Source of the DNA: Flavipsychrobacter sp.
GTDB lineage: Bacteria; Bacteroidota; Bacteroidia; Chitinophagales; Chitinophagaceae
Reading direction: 5' to 3'
Length of the DNA stretch: 64,000 nt
Assembly: GCA_016786565.1 (NCBI GenBank)
Contig: JAEUVY010000102.1
Span: 42,096-106,095 of the forward strand
This document shows positions 42,923-51,803 of the stretch, one piece after another. Positions within the stretch are counted from its first letter, which is position 1; each line of letters begins with the position of its first letter. The notes beneath the pieces are model-generated. The model had not been told where the DNA came from. It worked only from the letters and a program-made list of their open reading frames with translations, and made no database searches. The translations under genes and the position numbers were made by a program.

Positions 42923-44284
42923 ATGACAACTGCTATGTCGCGTGCCTGGTTGTATATAATGGCTGTATGTGTGCTACCTGTATTGCAGGCCCGGGGTCAG
43001 AACGTGATCACCACCATTGCAGGCGACGGCATCACACAGTATATAGGCGACGGAACGCCTGCCACCATATTTTCATTGGCACACCCCGAGGGGATCTATG
43101 TAGATAATGCGCTGAACGTTTACGTTGCCGACAACTACAACCAACGGATAAGGAAGATAACACCGGGTGGCACCATATCAACCCTTCTGGGGAATGGCAC
43201 CACAGGCTACACAGGTGACGGAGGACTCGCATCAGCAGCCACCATGAACAAACCTAACGGTATAGTGCTTGATACAGCCGGCAATATGTTCATTACCGAA
43301 TGGTACAATAGTGTGGTAAGGCGGGTTGATGCGTCTACAAGCATCATTACAACCGTTGCGGGCACAGGCACCAGTGGGTATAGCGGAGATGGTGGTCCTG
43401 CAACGAGTGCGCAACTGGGCACACCGGGGGGCGTCTGCTTAGACAGAGATAACAACATTTACATTCCAGACTACGCCAATCACCGAATCCGGAAAGTGAA
43501 TGCAACGACGGGCATAATAACGACTATTGCAGGCACAGGCACAAACGGTTATACCGGCGATGGTGGCCCCGCAACTGCCGCTACTATCTCTTATCCGGTA
43601 AGTATATGCAGAGACCTTTGGGGCAACCTACTGTGGGCGGAATATGGCAACAATGTGATACGAAAGTTGAACCTGACGACAGGCATCATATCAACCATAG
43701 CAGGAACCGGCGTGAATGGATATAGTGGCGACAATGGTCCGGCGACCGCTGCTACGCTTGGGCAACCCAACGGCGTGTTTGCTGACGCTGCCGGAGTTGT
43801 GTACATATCCGAAGACGGCAACAACGTTATCCGCGCTGTGAACATCGCTGGTATCATCAAAACAATTGTGGGTACAGGCGCCTACGCCTATACCGGCGAT
43901 GGTGGCCCCGCAACTGCTGCAACCATATACAACCCTTATGGTGTATTTGTGGATAACATAGGCAATCTATACATAGCAGATGCAGGCAACTCGGTGATCA
44001 GGAAAGTAACAAACCCGATGGGTGCAACCAACATACACCTGGCCAGGCAGCCCTTCATTGTGGCACCCAACCCATCCGCCGGCACGTTTTCCATCACACT
44101 TCCACACCACTGCTCCTACGTTGAGATCGCGGTCACTGATGTCTGTGGACGGCTAACCTACAAAGAGGCCACATCGGGAAAGCACTTTCAGATAGACCTG
44201 AACAATAATACAACCGGCATATATTTTGTTCACGTACATACCAAAGATGGCAGCGACACCCGCAAGTTGTTCATTGCACGGTAA
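42923..44284 (+). CDS. NHL-repeat beta-propeller protein with T9SS sorting domain
   Basis: Start set at MTTAMSRAWLYIMAVCVLPV, a signal peptide ending near ARGQ; the in-frame lead from 42878 overlaps the hairpin. About 453 residues hold six NHL repeats (ITTVAGTGTSGYSGDGGPAT, NNIYIPDYANHRIRKVNATT, GVVYISEDGNNVIRAVNI) and a T9SS type A tail (IVAPNPSAGTFSITLP, NTTGIYFVHVHTKDG, RKLFIAR). The GYSGDGGPATAA phrase is repeated nearly unchanged in several blades. Tandem with 41493-42851, probably by duplication. Confidence 0.88.
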   Translation: MTTAMSRAWLYIMAVCVLPVLQARGQNVITTIAGDGITQYIGDGTPATIFSLAHPEGIYVDNALNVYVADNYNQRIRKITPGGTISTLLGNGTTGYTGDGGLASAATMNKPNGIVLDTAGNMFITEWYNSVVRRVDASTSIITTVAGTGTSGYSGDGGPATSAQLGTPGGVCLDRDNNIYIPDYANHRIRKVNATTGIITTIAGTGTNGYTGDGGPATAATISYPVSICRDLWGNLLWAEYGNNVIRKLNLTTGIISTIAGTGVNGYSGDNGPATAATLGQPNGVFADAAGVVYISEDGNNVIRAVNIAGIIKTIVGTGAYAYTGDGGPATAATIYNPYGVFVDNIGNLYIADAGNSVIRKVTNPMGATNIHLARQPFIVAPNPSAGTFSITLPHHCSYVEIAVTDVCGRLTYKEATSGKHFQIDLNNNTTGIYFVHVHTKDGSDTRKLFIAR

Positions 44285-44349
44285 TAACAACGAACTCCAC
44301 TCGTTGTTTTCACCTAAAACAAAGTATTTTAGCGCATCAAGGTTAGACT

Positions 44350-44916
44350 ATGTTTTTAGAACCACATCAGCCCGGCAGACAGAAAGGATGGATGGAAGTG
44401 ATATGCGGCGGTATGTTCTCCGGCAAGAGCGAAGAACTGATCCGCAGATTGAAGCGCGTGCAGATAGCGGGAAAGAAGGTAGAGATCTTCAAACCGTCCA
44501 TGGACACTCGCTATGACGCCGAGAAGATAGTATCGCACGACCAGACCAGCATACGCTGCACACCGGTAAACAGCCCCGGAAACATACTACTGCTGGCGTG
44601 GGGCGTAGACGTTGTGGGTATTGATGAGGCACAGTTCTTCGACGAGGGACTGACGGAAGTTGTAGAAAAACTGATGATGCTGGGCATCCGCGTTATTGTT
44701 GCGGGCCTTGATATGGACTATACAGGCAAACCCTTCGGGCCAATGCCGGCACTACTGGCTAAGGCAGAGTACATTACAAAGCTGCACGCGATATGTGTGC
44801 AATGCGGAGACCTGGCGAACTATTCTTACCGAAAAACAAAGACAGACGACCTGTTGCTGCTGGGCGAAAAAGACGACTATGAGCCACGCTGCCGTCATTG
44901 TTATTATGAAGGATAG
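44350..44916 (+). CDS. tdk: Thymidine kinase, type II
   Basis: 188 residues. It phosphorylates thymidine in pyrimidine salvage. P-loop [15 protein letters not shown] (about 23), Walker [15 protein letters not shown] (about 97), lasso-type substrate loop [13 protein letters not shown], and a structural zinc site made by CVQCGD and CRHCYYE Cys pairs (four Cys). These features define the tetrameric TK1-like class. The start [17 protein letters not shown] is normal for related bacteria. Single gene. Confidence 0.96.
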   Translation: MFLEPHQPGRQKGWMEVICGGMFSGKSEELIRRLKRVQIAGKKVEIFKPSMDTRYDAEKIVSHDQTSIRCTPVNSPGNILLLAWGVDVVGIDEAQFFDEGLTEVVEKLMMLGIRVIVAGLDMDYTGKPFGPMPALLAKAEYITKLHAICVQCGDLANYSYRKTKTDDLLLLGEKDDYEPRCRHCYYEG

Positions 44917-44975
44917 CACGTCAGCCTTGCCTTGGTGTCATGATAAGAGTCAACAAATAAAAAAATTCCAGACCG

Positions 44976-46097
44976 ATGAAAACCGGGCTAAGCAGCAATC
45001 TCCAAAACATCATTGCAAAGGCGATGGTCATACCATTTTGCCTGTTGCTGTTCTCGGGAAATGCCGCCGCTCAGGATAGACGACCTGAATACGCTACATT
45101 GTTTTCCGAAGGCAAAAAAGAAGAAGCGTACGCTTTGGCGCATATTGCTCTATTGAAGAATAGTGATGCTGGAACAGCATCGCTATTTCTAGGGCGCTAT
45201 CATTTCCGCAACAACCAAACTGATTCCGCCATCTATTACTTCAAAAATACCCTTTCTCTTGACAAGGATAATTCATGGCGGTCGGCATGGGCTCACGCCG
45301 AACTGGGCGTATGTTTGGCGAAACAGGGCGACCACGACGCTGCAAACGCAGAACTTTGGAGGTGTATTGAATTGAATAAAACAAAAAACTCGAGAGCATT
45401 TGCCAGTTCTCGGCTTCAATCTGTAACAAACCCATATATTCTGTTAGCCAAATTCAGCTTAAAGAAGATCGAATCCGATTCTATCGTCTACTTTTTTGAG
45501 AAAAATAAGAAGTTGCTAAAAAACGCACCGGCTTATGTGGCACTGCACAACAGTGTGTACCAAAGCCTGTCAAAGGAGTTCGAACCAGTGCTGCCGCGAA
45601 AACTCTCGTTCTATGTTTTCGCAAATAAGAAGAATGCAGAAAAAATTCTTAAAAGGAAACTAGGTTATTCGTTGCCTGAAAATGCCAGTTGTTTTTCCAT
45701 GCGCGACCAAACTCCCGGGCACGAAATGGCACATGTCCTGTCATACTGGTCTGAGGGAACGCCCTGCAAACACAGTAACAAGTTTATCAACGAAGGAATT
45801 GCAGTTTATTTCGACCACACATCGCGAAACAAAATGCAGGAAGCAAGGGCGGTCATAGACCGGTCAACTTCACGGATAAGTGTAACCGAATACTGGAACT
45901 CACCCAATGCTTACCCAACAATTACACTTTATCCGATTGCAGGCGCTTTCGTAGAAAAGCTCCATAAGGCTCTCGACAAAAAGCAATTCAGATCGTTCAT
46001 AAAAGATCAGCGCCCCGAAACCCTGAAGCAGATCCTCGGAGACAGATACGATCAATTGATCGCCGAATTCAACGCAGAACTTTATGCGCCTGAATAA
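44976..46097 (+). CDS. TPR protein with gluzincin-like HEMAH metallopeptidase domain
   Basis: 373 residues. A signal-like N-terminus (IAKAMVIPFCLLLFSGNAAA) is followed by TPR-type helices (about 40-140; AYALAHIALLKNSDAGTASL, GVCLAKQGDHDAANAELWRC). From about residue 240 it carries HEMAHVLSYW and, some 25 residues on, NEGIAVYFDH: the HExxH plus NExxA pair of gluzincin metallopeptidases, where the second Glu is a zinc ligand. Probably a periplasmic peptidase of a small, poorly studied branch. I could not name a family. A real catalytic site is suggested by intact HExxH and NE. Confidence 0.7.
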   Translation: MKTGLSSNLQNIIAKAMVIPFCLLLFSGNAAAQDRRPEYATLFSEGKKEEAYALAHIALLKNSDAGTASLFLGRYHFRNNQTDSAIYYFKNTLSLDKDNSWRSAWAHAELGVCLAKQGDHDAANAELWRCIELNKTKNSRAFASSRLQSVTNPYILLAKFSLKKIESDSIVYFFEKNKKLLKNAPAYVALHNSVYQSLSKEFEPVLPRKLSFYVFANKKNAEKILKRKLGYSLPENASCFSMRDQTPGHEMAHVLSYWSEGTPCKHSNKFINEGIAVYFDHTSRNKMQEARAVIDRSTSRISVTEYWNSPNAYPTITLYPIAGAFVEKLHKALDKKQFRSFIKDQRPETLKQILGDRYDQLIAEFNAELYAPE

Positions 46098-46135
46098 TAC
46101 AACTGCAAAGAAATAGTGTTCACAAAAAACAGCTC

Positions 46136-48139
46136 TTAAAAGCTGCAATTCACCTGCACATAAATGTTACGCCCCGGCCTGTACACACGGCCCCAGTCGG
46201 TATGCTCACGGTAGGCAGCGTCAAATATATTCTCGCAACCGCCCTCTATGGTAAACGCTGTAAGCCTGTACATTGTGGCGTAGGCCACGCGTACGTTTGC
46301 CTTAAAGAAATCCGGTGTCTTGACCTCACGTGCCGCCACGTTCACCCTATCTTGTCGCAGGGCCATTTCGGCATCCAGTTGAGTGGTCCACCTACCCGTC
46401 TTTTTCCTCACAGAAGATATGTTGCGGAACGGATTGATGAGCGGTAGTGGTGTCCTCTTATCGTCCGCGCCATAATTATACCTGAACGTAGAAACAACCT
46501 GTGTTCCGCGGGGCGCCTTCCATACAAACGCAGCCTCAGCCCCTGCCATATTGCCATACCCCATATTGGCATATCGCTTCACACCCAGGGCACCAATGGT
46601 CATAGTGCCCCATGTGGGCTCATACAAACCCATTATGTAGTTATTGACCCTGGAAGCAAATGCCGCAAGACTCACCAACACATCAGACGTGCTGTAAGAC
46701 AGCGACATATCTCCCTTATAGGCGTTCTCGGTCTTCAGATCGGTGCGACCTATGTAGTCGTAATTGTCGAAGGCATTGAACAGGTAAAATCCATACAGCT
46801 CACTTTGTGTAGGCATGCGCTCGGCATATGCTGCAGTTGCCACAGCCCTTACACGTCCTGAAAGGTCACGTGAATATGCTACAGATAAATTTTTCAGCAA
46901 ACGGTTCACCGATGTCTCGGGATGCTCCTGTAATACTGTCAACTGATCTCTTGCATCCTGTGTGGTGAGGAGAGACGTGAACTGGTCTATCCTCGTCGTA
47001 ATTACAACCGACGATTGCGTATCTGGACGAACGGTGTAGGTTGCCGCTATGCCTGACTGTATGGTTCTGTTATCGGGCCACGTCAGCATATACATATCCG
47101 GCTGCCCGGGCTGGTACATGGTCATGGACGCATACAGGTCCGTAGCCGACACATCGCCGCGCAACATCAAGTGACGGCGAGCGCCCAGACGAAGCGCGGC
47201 CTCACCAAATGTGCCCACCGTAGTGCTGCGCCCCGGCATGTCCATGTGCATGGCTACATTGGGCCGGTGTGTGTCGTCCATCAAATGATACACGGTATTC
47301 CCATACACTTTGTATTGCATGCGCTCCCAGCGCGACTCAGGCTTCCACTTCATCACACTCAGCGAGGCAATGCGCGCTGCTGCATACCCCACATCCATCG
47401 GCAATGCCGGATAACCAATGAAATATCCATCGTCATACAAAAAGTCAGCCTTCATATTCCAGCTTTCGTTCAGTTTGTAGATGGCTGATAAACCGGCATT
47501 CATTTTTTCGTAGCGCGAATTGGCCACAACAGCTCCGCCACCGGCACGGTAGTCGCCTGCCTTTCTGTAAGTAGCATTCGTGCGTATCGCCCACCTCTCC
47601 TTCGAGAAACTCAATTGGCCGCTTTCATAAAAATATCCGGCCGCGCTTTGGTAGCCACTGCTCAAAGCACCTGAGACCGGGCGCTCGCAACCGCAAACGG
47701 GCTCGCGCAACCGCAGGTCCACAGTACCACCCACATTAGACCCTACTTGTGCTGCACCCGATGTCTGGATGTTGATGCCTTTCAGATTCTGCGGCTCTAC
47801 ATAAACCGTTGCAGGATCCATCTTGTCGGTACATGCACCATGAATGCGCATACCATCTATCAACACACTCACCTGACCCGAGTTGTAGGTTCTGAGTAAT
47901 GGCTCTGAACCATAACTACCCCGGCGCACCATTGTCACCTCCGGCATACGCGCCAGGATGTCTTCTGTAGTGGCAGCCTTATTGGCAACGTAAAAGTCCT
48001 TGATCTGGCGTGTCTGATCCGATAACATTCCTCTCACTACCACTTCGTTCATTTCAACCACTGTATCCTTATGTCCCGATTCTTGCCCGTAGGCGAATAG
48101 AGGCAACGCCGCTAACGCCAAAATTATACGTACTCTCAT
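46136..48139 (-). CDS. TonB-dependent receptor, probable copper (OprC/NosA-like)
   Basis: 667 residues with a signal peptide (to about FAYGQ). The plug domain (about 45-150) contains the DGMRIHGACTDKMDPATVYV segment, which is the conserved block of the OprC/NosA copper receptors, followed by QTSGAAQVGSNVGGTVDLRL and Cys-rich REPVCGCERPVSG. The barrel (about 160-667) has Met-rich loops (HMDMPGRSTT, MTMYQPGQPDMYM) and ends in Phe (IYVQVNCSF), as expected for outer-membrane assembly. It imports its ligand with TonB energy; copper is inferred from the family block and the neighbours. A hairpin lies just upstream. Confidence 0.82.
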   Translation of the reverse strand: MRVRIILALAALPLFAYGQESGHKDTVVEMNEVVVRGMLSDQTRQIKDFYVANKAATTEDILARMPEVTMVRRGSYGSEPLLRTYNSGQVSVLIDGMRIHGACTDKMDPATVYVEPQNLKGINIQTSGAAQVGSNVGGTVDLRLREPVCGCERPVSGALSSGYQSAAGYFYESGQLSFSKERWAIRTNATYRKAGDYRAGGGAVVANSRYEKMNAGLSAIYKLNESWNMKADFLYDDGYFIGYPALPMDVGYAAARIASLSVMKWKPESRWERMQYKVYGNTVYHLMDDTHRPNVAMHMDMPGRSTTVGTFGEAALRLGARRHLMLRGDVSATDLYASMTMYQPGQPDMYMLTWPDNRTIQSGIAATYTVRPDTQSSVVITTRIDQFTSLLTTQDARDQLTVLQEHPETSVNRLLKNLSVAYSRDLSGRVRAVATAAYAERMPTQSELYGFYLFNAFDNYDYIGRTDLKTENAYKGDMSLSYSTSDVLVSLAAFASRVNNYIMGLYEPTWGTMTIGALGVKRYANMGYGNMAGAEAAFVWKAPRGTQVVSTFRYNYGADDKRTPLPLINPFRNISSVRKKTGRWTTQLDAEMALRQDRVNVAAREVKTPDFFKANVRVAYATMYRLTAFTIEGGCENIFDAAYREHTDWGRVYRPGRNIYVQVNCSF

Positions 48140-48150
48140 ATATGAAGAAA

Positions 48151-48177
48151 CTGCCGGAACAATCTATGCCCCGGCAG
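48151..48177 (-). promoter_or_regulatory. Hairpin between copper lipoprotein and receptor genes
   Basis: 7-bp perfect stem CTGCCGG / CCGGCAG within the 46-bp gap, followed on the minus strand by TTTCTTC. It could be a partial terminator or processing site that sets the ratio of the two products. Confidence 0.4.
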
Positions 48178-48185
48178 CAGGGGGA

Positions 48186-49016
48186 TTAGAATGTGAAATC
48201 AATATAGTGCGTTGAATCTACTACTGTTGCTCCTTTAGATAACACGAATGCAAGCTTCCAGGTACCGGTCATTGTGTAGTTCACTTTGCCTTTGTAGTGG
48301 CCGTTCGCGGTGTGTACCGGATTTACATTGTTGGGCGAACCGTGCCCCATTGACGGCATTGTAGGTTCAAATGAAATAGTCAGACTACTATCAGCAGGGT
48401 ATGACATCATGGATACCTTCCTGTACACCACCAGCTCCAGGTCGTTGGCACCAACAATTGTTTTCTCACCGGGCACCAGTCCTACAAAGTATTTTGCGGA
48501 ATCAAGAGGAGACACAAAAGAGAACATTCTTGCCGCTGCCGGATCTTTAACTTTCAACGACAACATCGCCTTGCCACTCTTCGAATTCGCAAGATTCTTT
48601 ACAGAAACCCCAAGCGACCATGTGCCACCCATCGATGACATAATGAAAGTGGCGCTGCATGGGAACAACATGTTCTGCGCTTGGGATGAAGCAGGGTTTT
48701 CAAAAGGAGCAGAATGCGACATAGTGGTCATGTTCATATCCGGCATCAGACTGATCTCGGCATTCTCAACATATTTATTGGTCACAGAGTCAGTAAGCGC
48801 GATATATAGCTTATTGTAGCCGGTAAAAGCCGAGTCTTTTGCATATACGTCCACCTTTGTTGCAGCTCCATCGGCATAACCTGATGCTATTTTGACGTAT
48901 CCTATCGTAGGATCGGGATTGGTGGTTACATTATTGTCGCTTTTCTTGCAACCAAATATTGATGTAGCAAGAAGGGCAAATGTGAGTGTCTTGGTTATTT
49001 TATTGAAATTTTTCAT
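48186..49016 (-). CDS. Met/His-rich lipoprotein (YtkA/FixH-like domains), copper cluster
   Basis: 276 residues from MKNFNKITKTLTFALLATSI; the in-frame lead to 49061 is dropped. The lipobox IFGC has Cys at about 23. Two YtkA/FixH-like beta domains follow. The first has the metal-like stretch MPDMNMTTMSHSAPFENPAS; the second has PTMPSMGHGSPNNVNPVHTA and ends in GTWKLAFVLSKGATVVDST. Paired Met and His in both loops fit copper(I)/copper(II) binding. Located between a Cys-rich small protein and a copper-type TonB receptor on the same strand; the gaps of 46 and 163 bp support one operon. Confidence 0.75.
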   Translation of the reverse strand: MKNFNKITKTLTFALLATSIFGCKKSDNNVTTNPDPTIGYVKIASGYADGAATKVDVYAKDSAFTGYNKLYIALTDSVTNKYVENAEISLMPDMNMTTMSHSAPFENPASSQAQNMLFPCSATFIMSSMGGTWSLGVSVKNLANSKSGKAMLSLKVKDPAAARMFSFVSPLDSAKYFVGLVPGEKTIVGANDLELVVYRKVSMMSYPADSSLTISFEPTMPSMGHGSPNNVNPVHTANGHYKGKVNYTMTGTWKLAFVLSKGATVVDSTHYIDFTF

Positions 49017-49179
49017 TGTTTGCTTGTTTAGAATTAAATCGATAGCACCCGGACTGAACAAAGCCCGGACATAGTGGCCCGATGTGCATTAAACACATGC
49101 CGGCCAACAGCCAAATAATAGTATTGAATTGAAAAATGCGGGGGTGAAGAACTCACAACCCTCAATCGGTTACTAAGAC

Positions 49180-49587
49180 CTAAACAAGCAAAGACGGCGG
49201 ACGAAAGACGGAGCGCGCCACATCAATGGTCAGCAACACATCCTGGTTCCTGAATACGGACAATGCGGTTGACACATCAGGATCATAAGAGATCTCAAAT
49301 TCGTGTCTCTCAAAAAACAACACAACAACATCCTCTGCGGCCCGGCTCCTTCTTTCACCATTCTGACCACCGCTTTCGCCGGCTATTTTCTTTTTCAGAT
49401 AACACTTGCCGTTGCAATGTAACTGGGGCCGACTCCTGTTCTCACAGAGTTTTTCAGCAATAAACTTCTTGTTTGCCAGATATTCCGAAACTACGATAGC
49501 CGCGCTGAATGTCTGCAACAAAACTGCAATAAGAACCCATATGGCAACTATCTTTTTCAGATCCCGGCTATTTACTCGATGGCACAA
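49180..49587 (-). CDS. Small membrane protein with HCNGKC motif, copper cluster
   Basis: About 135 residues, opening with a TTG; no ATG exists in the frame upstream of the membrane helix. Residues 10-32 form one helix (IVAIWVLIAVLLQTFSAAIV). After it comes CENRSRPQLHCNGKCYLKKK, three Cys and a His in tight spacing, a likely soft-metal site, then a variable acidic stretch and a beta-like end. Proteins with this CxxxxRPxLHCNGKC block are found beside TonB receptors in Bacteroidota, as I recall. It leads the copper-type cluster. A role as metal-sensing or metal-handling membrane protein is inferred. Confidence 0.62.
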   Translation of the reverse strand: MCHRVNSRDLKKIVAIWVLIAVLLQTFSAAIVVSEYLANKKFIAEKLCENRSRPQLHCNGKCYLKKKIAGESGGQNGERRSRAAEDVVVLFFERHEFEISYDPDVSTALSVFRNQDVLLTIDVARSVFRPPSLLV

Positions 49588-49838
49588 AGTTATCGACTGC
49601 TACGTATCGACTGTTATGACTGTACGCATATTTCCTATTATGATCTTCGTCAGTTTTTATCGGAAGCTGCAATACTCACGAAGTTTCAGCATTTGGGGTA
49701 CAGCATCGGAAAATACCCTTGATAGGGTATCATAAATTCAACGGGGCAACCCACTTTTGTAATTGCCGCAATAATGACGTATATTAATGGTGCTCCTTCT
49801 ATTCATATTAGTTGTAACCAGGATCAGAAACAGTAATA

Positions 49839-51803
49839 ATGAAAACACTCCTGAACACGCTGCTGGCAATAATGCTTCTGTGTGCGGTGCCATCCGCGGC
49901 ACAATCTGATGGCCTGGATAGCCTGAAGCGTCTATTGCGCACAGAAAAAGATGATAGTGCCCGCGTTGTCCTGCTTTCTGAACTGGCATACAACCTGTCT
50001 ATGGTTTCGCCCGACTCGGCACAGCCATACATAGACGAAGAAATGGCGCTATCCCAAAAGCTGAATACTCCGCGCCTTATCGCAAACGCGCTCAACGACC
50101 AGGCGTTGCTGTGCTACCACCGTGGCGACATCAAAAGGTCGCTTGCGTTCAATCTCAGAGCGCTGGAGATACGCCGTACCATTGGCGATCCTGCCCTTAT
50201 CATTAGTTCCCTGAATAAGATAGCAAGCTGCCACAGCGAATTGGGCGACCAGAGCAAGGCACTGCAAATTAACCTGGAGGTATTGAAGCTATCGGAACAG
50301 ATACAAAATGAACAATACATCGGTATCACGCTGGGCAACATTGCAGATGTAATGCTCAATACCAAACGCTATGACGAGGCTGCAAAATACCTTCGACGGG
50401 CCATAAATATCGCAATTGCCAATCAAGACAGCGCGCGCCTGGGCGTTGCCTGTCACGAAATGGCTTCTGCTTTCGACGGGCTGAAAAAATTCGATAGCGC
50501 ATACCACTATCAGAAAACTGCGATCACTGTTCTGGAGTCGGTTTCACCCGACTTCAACTCACTTTCACGCGCATATAACAACATGGCATTTATACTCAGG
50601 GCCATGATGCGCGATGCAGAAGCGCTTCCCTACTATAAAAAAGCCCTGCAACTCGCTTTGGAACAAGATAATGGCGACAACATCTGCTTCTATGCGGCTA
50701 ATGTTGGTTCTATTCTCGTTGACCTGCGCTCGCTCGATTCAGCAAGGCACTACCTGCGTTTTGCACTCTCGCGGCACCAACCGGGCTACAACCTGCGCGC
50801 ACTGAAAACCGCATTTGCTTCCATGGGCAACTACTTTATTCTGAAAGGAAATGCCGACTCTGCCATCACTTACTACAACCGCTATTCCGCTATCTCTGAT
50901 TCAGTTTACTCGGAAGAATCGCTGCGACAGATAAACGAACTGCATACCCGCTACGAAACAGAACAGAAAGAGCTGCAACTACAACATCTGAATGATAAGA
51001 ACACTATCATGCAGCTTTCTATCTTCAGAAAAAACGTGGCTATCGGGGCCATCTCGGCAACGTTTTTGCTGGCACTGGTTTTAGGCATCCTTTTCTATAA
51101 ACGGTATAAATTGAAGCAGCAGGCGAAATTACAGGCCGAGATACTGAATCAAAAACAGATCGCTTCGGAAGCGGTAATAGCTGCCGAAGAATATGAACGC
51201 AAGCGCATTGCGGGAGAACTACACGATGGCATTGGGCAAATGTTCTCAGTGGTCAAAATGAACCTATCCGGCATTGCCGACCGGACCGGAATATCAGGCA
51301 ATGACAAAGACCTTTTGGATAAAACGATAAAACTTGTTGACGAAAGCTGCCGCGAAGTACGCTCCATCTCGCACCAGATGATGCCCAATGTACTGAACGA
51401 GACAGGCTTCACTGCAGCCATCAATCAGTTTGTAGATAAGATAGACAGTCATAGCCTTGAAGTGACACTCGACGTTACGGGCTTTGACAGAAAAATACCC
51501 GGAAATGTGGAAGCCGTAGTGTATCGGATCGTACAGGAATGTGTCAACAATGTCATCAAGCACGCGCAGGCATCACACCTCGATATTCAGATACATAACG
51601 AAGGCGATCACATCTCAGCCACTATTGAAGATAACGGAAAAGGATTCGACACATCACTCCTGCAAACATCCGGTGGCATAGGCGTAAAGGGCATGATGGC
51701 CCGTGTAGAATTCCTGGGCGGAAAAATGGAATACGATTCCTCACCCGGAAAAGGAACAGTTGTAGCAATTCACATACCCCTTAAAGCATATGAACAACAA
51801 TAA
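49839..51803 (+). CDS. TPR-containing sensor histidine kinase (HisKA_3 type)
   Basis: 654 residues. The signal peptide (to about SAAQ) leads into an extracytoplasmic array of TPR repeats (about 30-385; LIANALNDQALLCYHRGDIK, ALEIRRTIGDPALIISSLNK, ALQLALEQDNGDNICFYAAN). One membrane helix (about 408-428; VAIGAISATFLLALVLGILF) follows, then a HisKA_3 helix with EEYERKRIAGELHDGIGQMF (phospho-His in ELHDGIGQ) and an ATPase domain (VQECVNNVIKHAQASHLDIQ, IEDNGKGFD, GIGVKGMMAR). It pairs with the regulator at 51790, whose start overlaps its end by 14 bp. Related NarX/LytS-type kinases sense envelope or nutrient signals; the ligand here is unknown. Confidence 0.92.
   Translation: MKTLLNTLLAIMLLCAVPSAAQSDGLDSLKRLLRTEKDDSARVVLLSELAYNLSMVSPDSAQPYIDEEMALSQKLNTPRLIANALNDQALLCYHRGDIKRSLAFNLRALEIRRTIGDPALIISSLNKIASCHSELGDQSKALQINLEVLKLSEQIQNEQYIGITLGNIADVMLNTKRYDEAAKYLRRAINIAIANQDSARLGVACHEMASAFDGLKKFDSAYHYQKTAITVLESVSPDFNSLSRAYNNMAFILRAMMRDAEALPYYKKALQLALEQDNGDNICFYAANVGSILVDLRSLDSARHYLRFALSRHQPGYNLRALKTAFASMGNYFILKGNADSAITYYNRYSAISDSVYSEESLRQINELHTRYETEQKELQLQHLNDKNTIMQLSIFRKNVAIGAISATFLLALVLGILFYKRYKLKQQAKLQAEILNQKQIASEAVIAAEEYERKRIAGELHDGIGQMFSVVKMNLSGIADRTGISGNDKDLLDKTIKLVDESCREVRSISHQMMPNVLNETGFTAAINQFVDKIDSHSLEVTLDVTGFDRKIPGNVEAVVYRIVQECVNNVIKHAQASHLDIQIHNEGDHISATIEDNGKGFDTSLLQTSGGIGVKGMMARVEFLGGKMEYDSSPGKGTVVAIHIPLKAYEQQ

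Noticed and set aside
45241..45435. Antisense small gene in the TPR/gluzincin coding region
   Set aside because: No start context or family support; overlaps a coherent gene on the plus strand.
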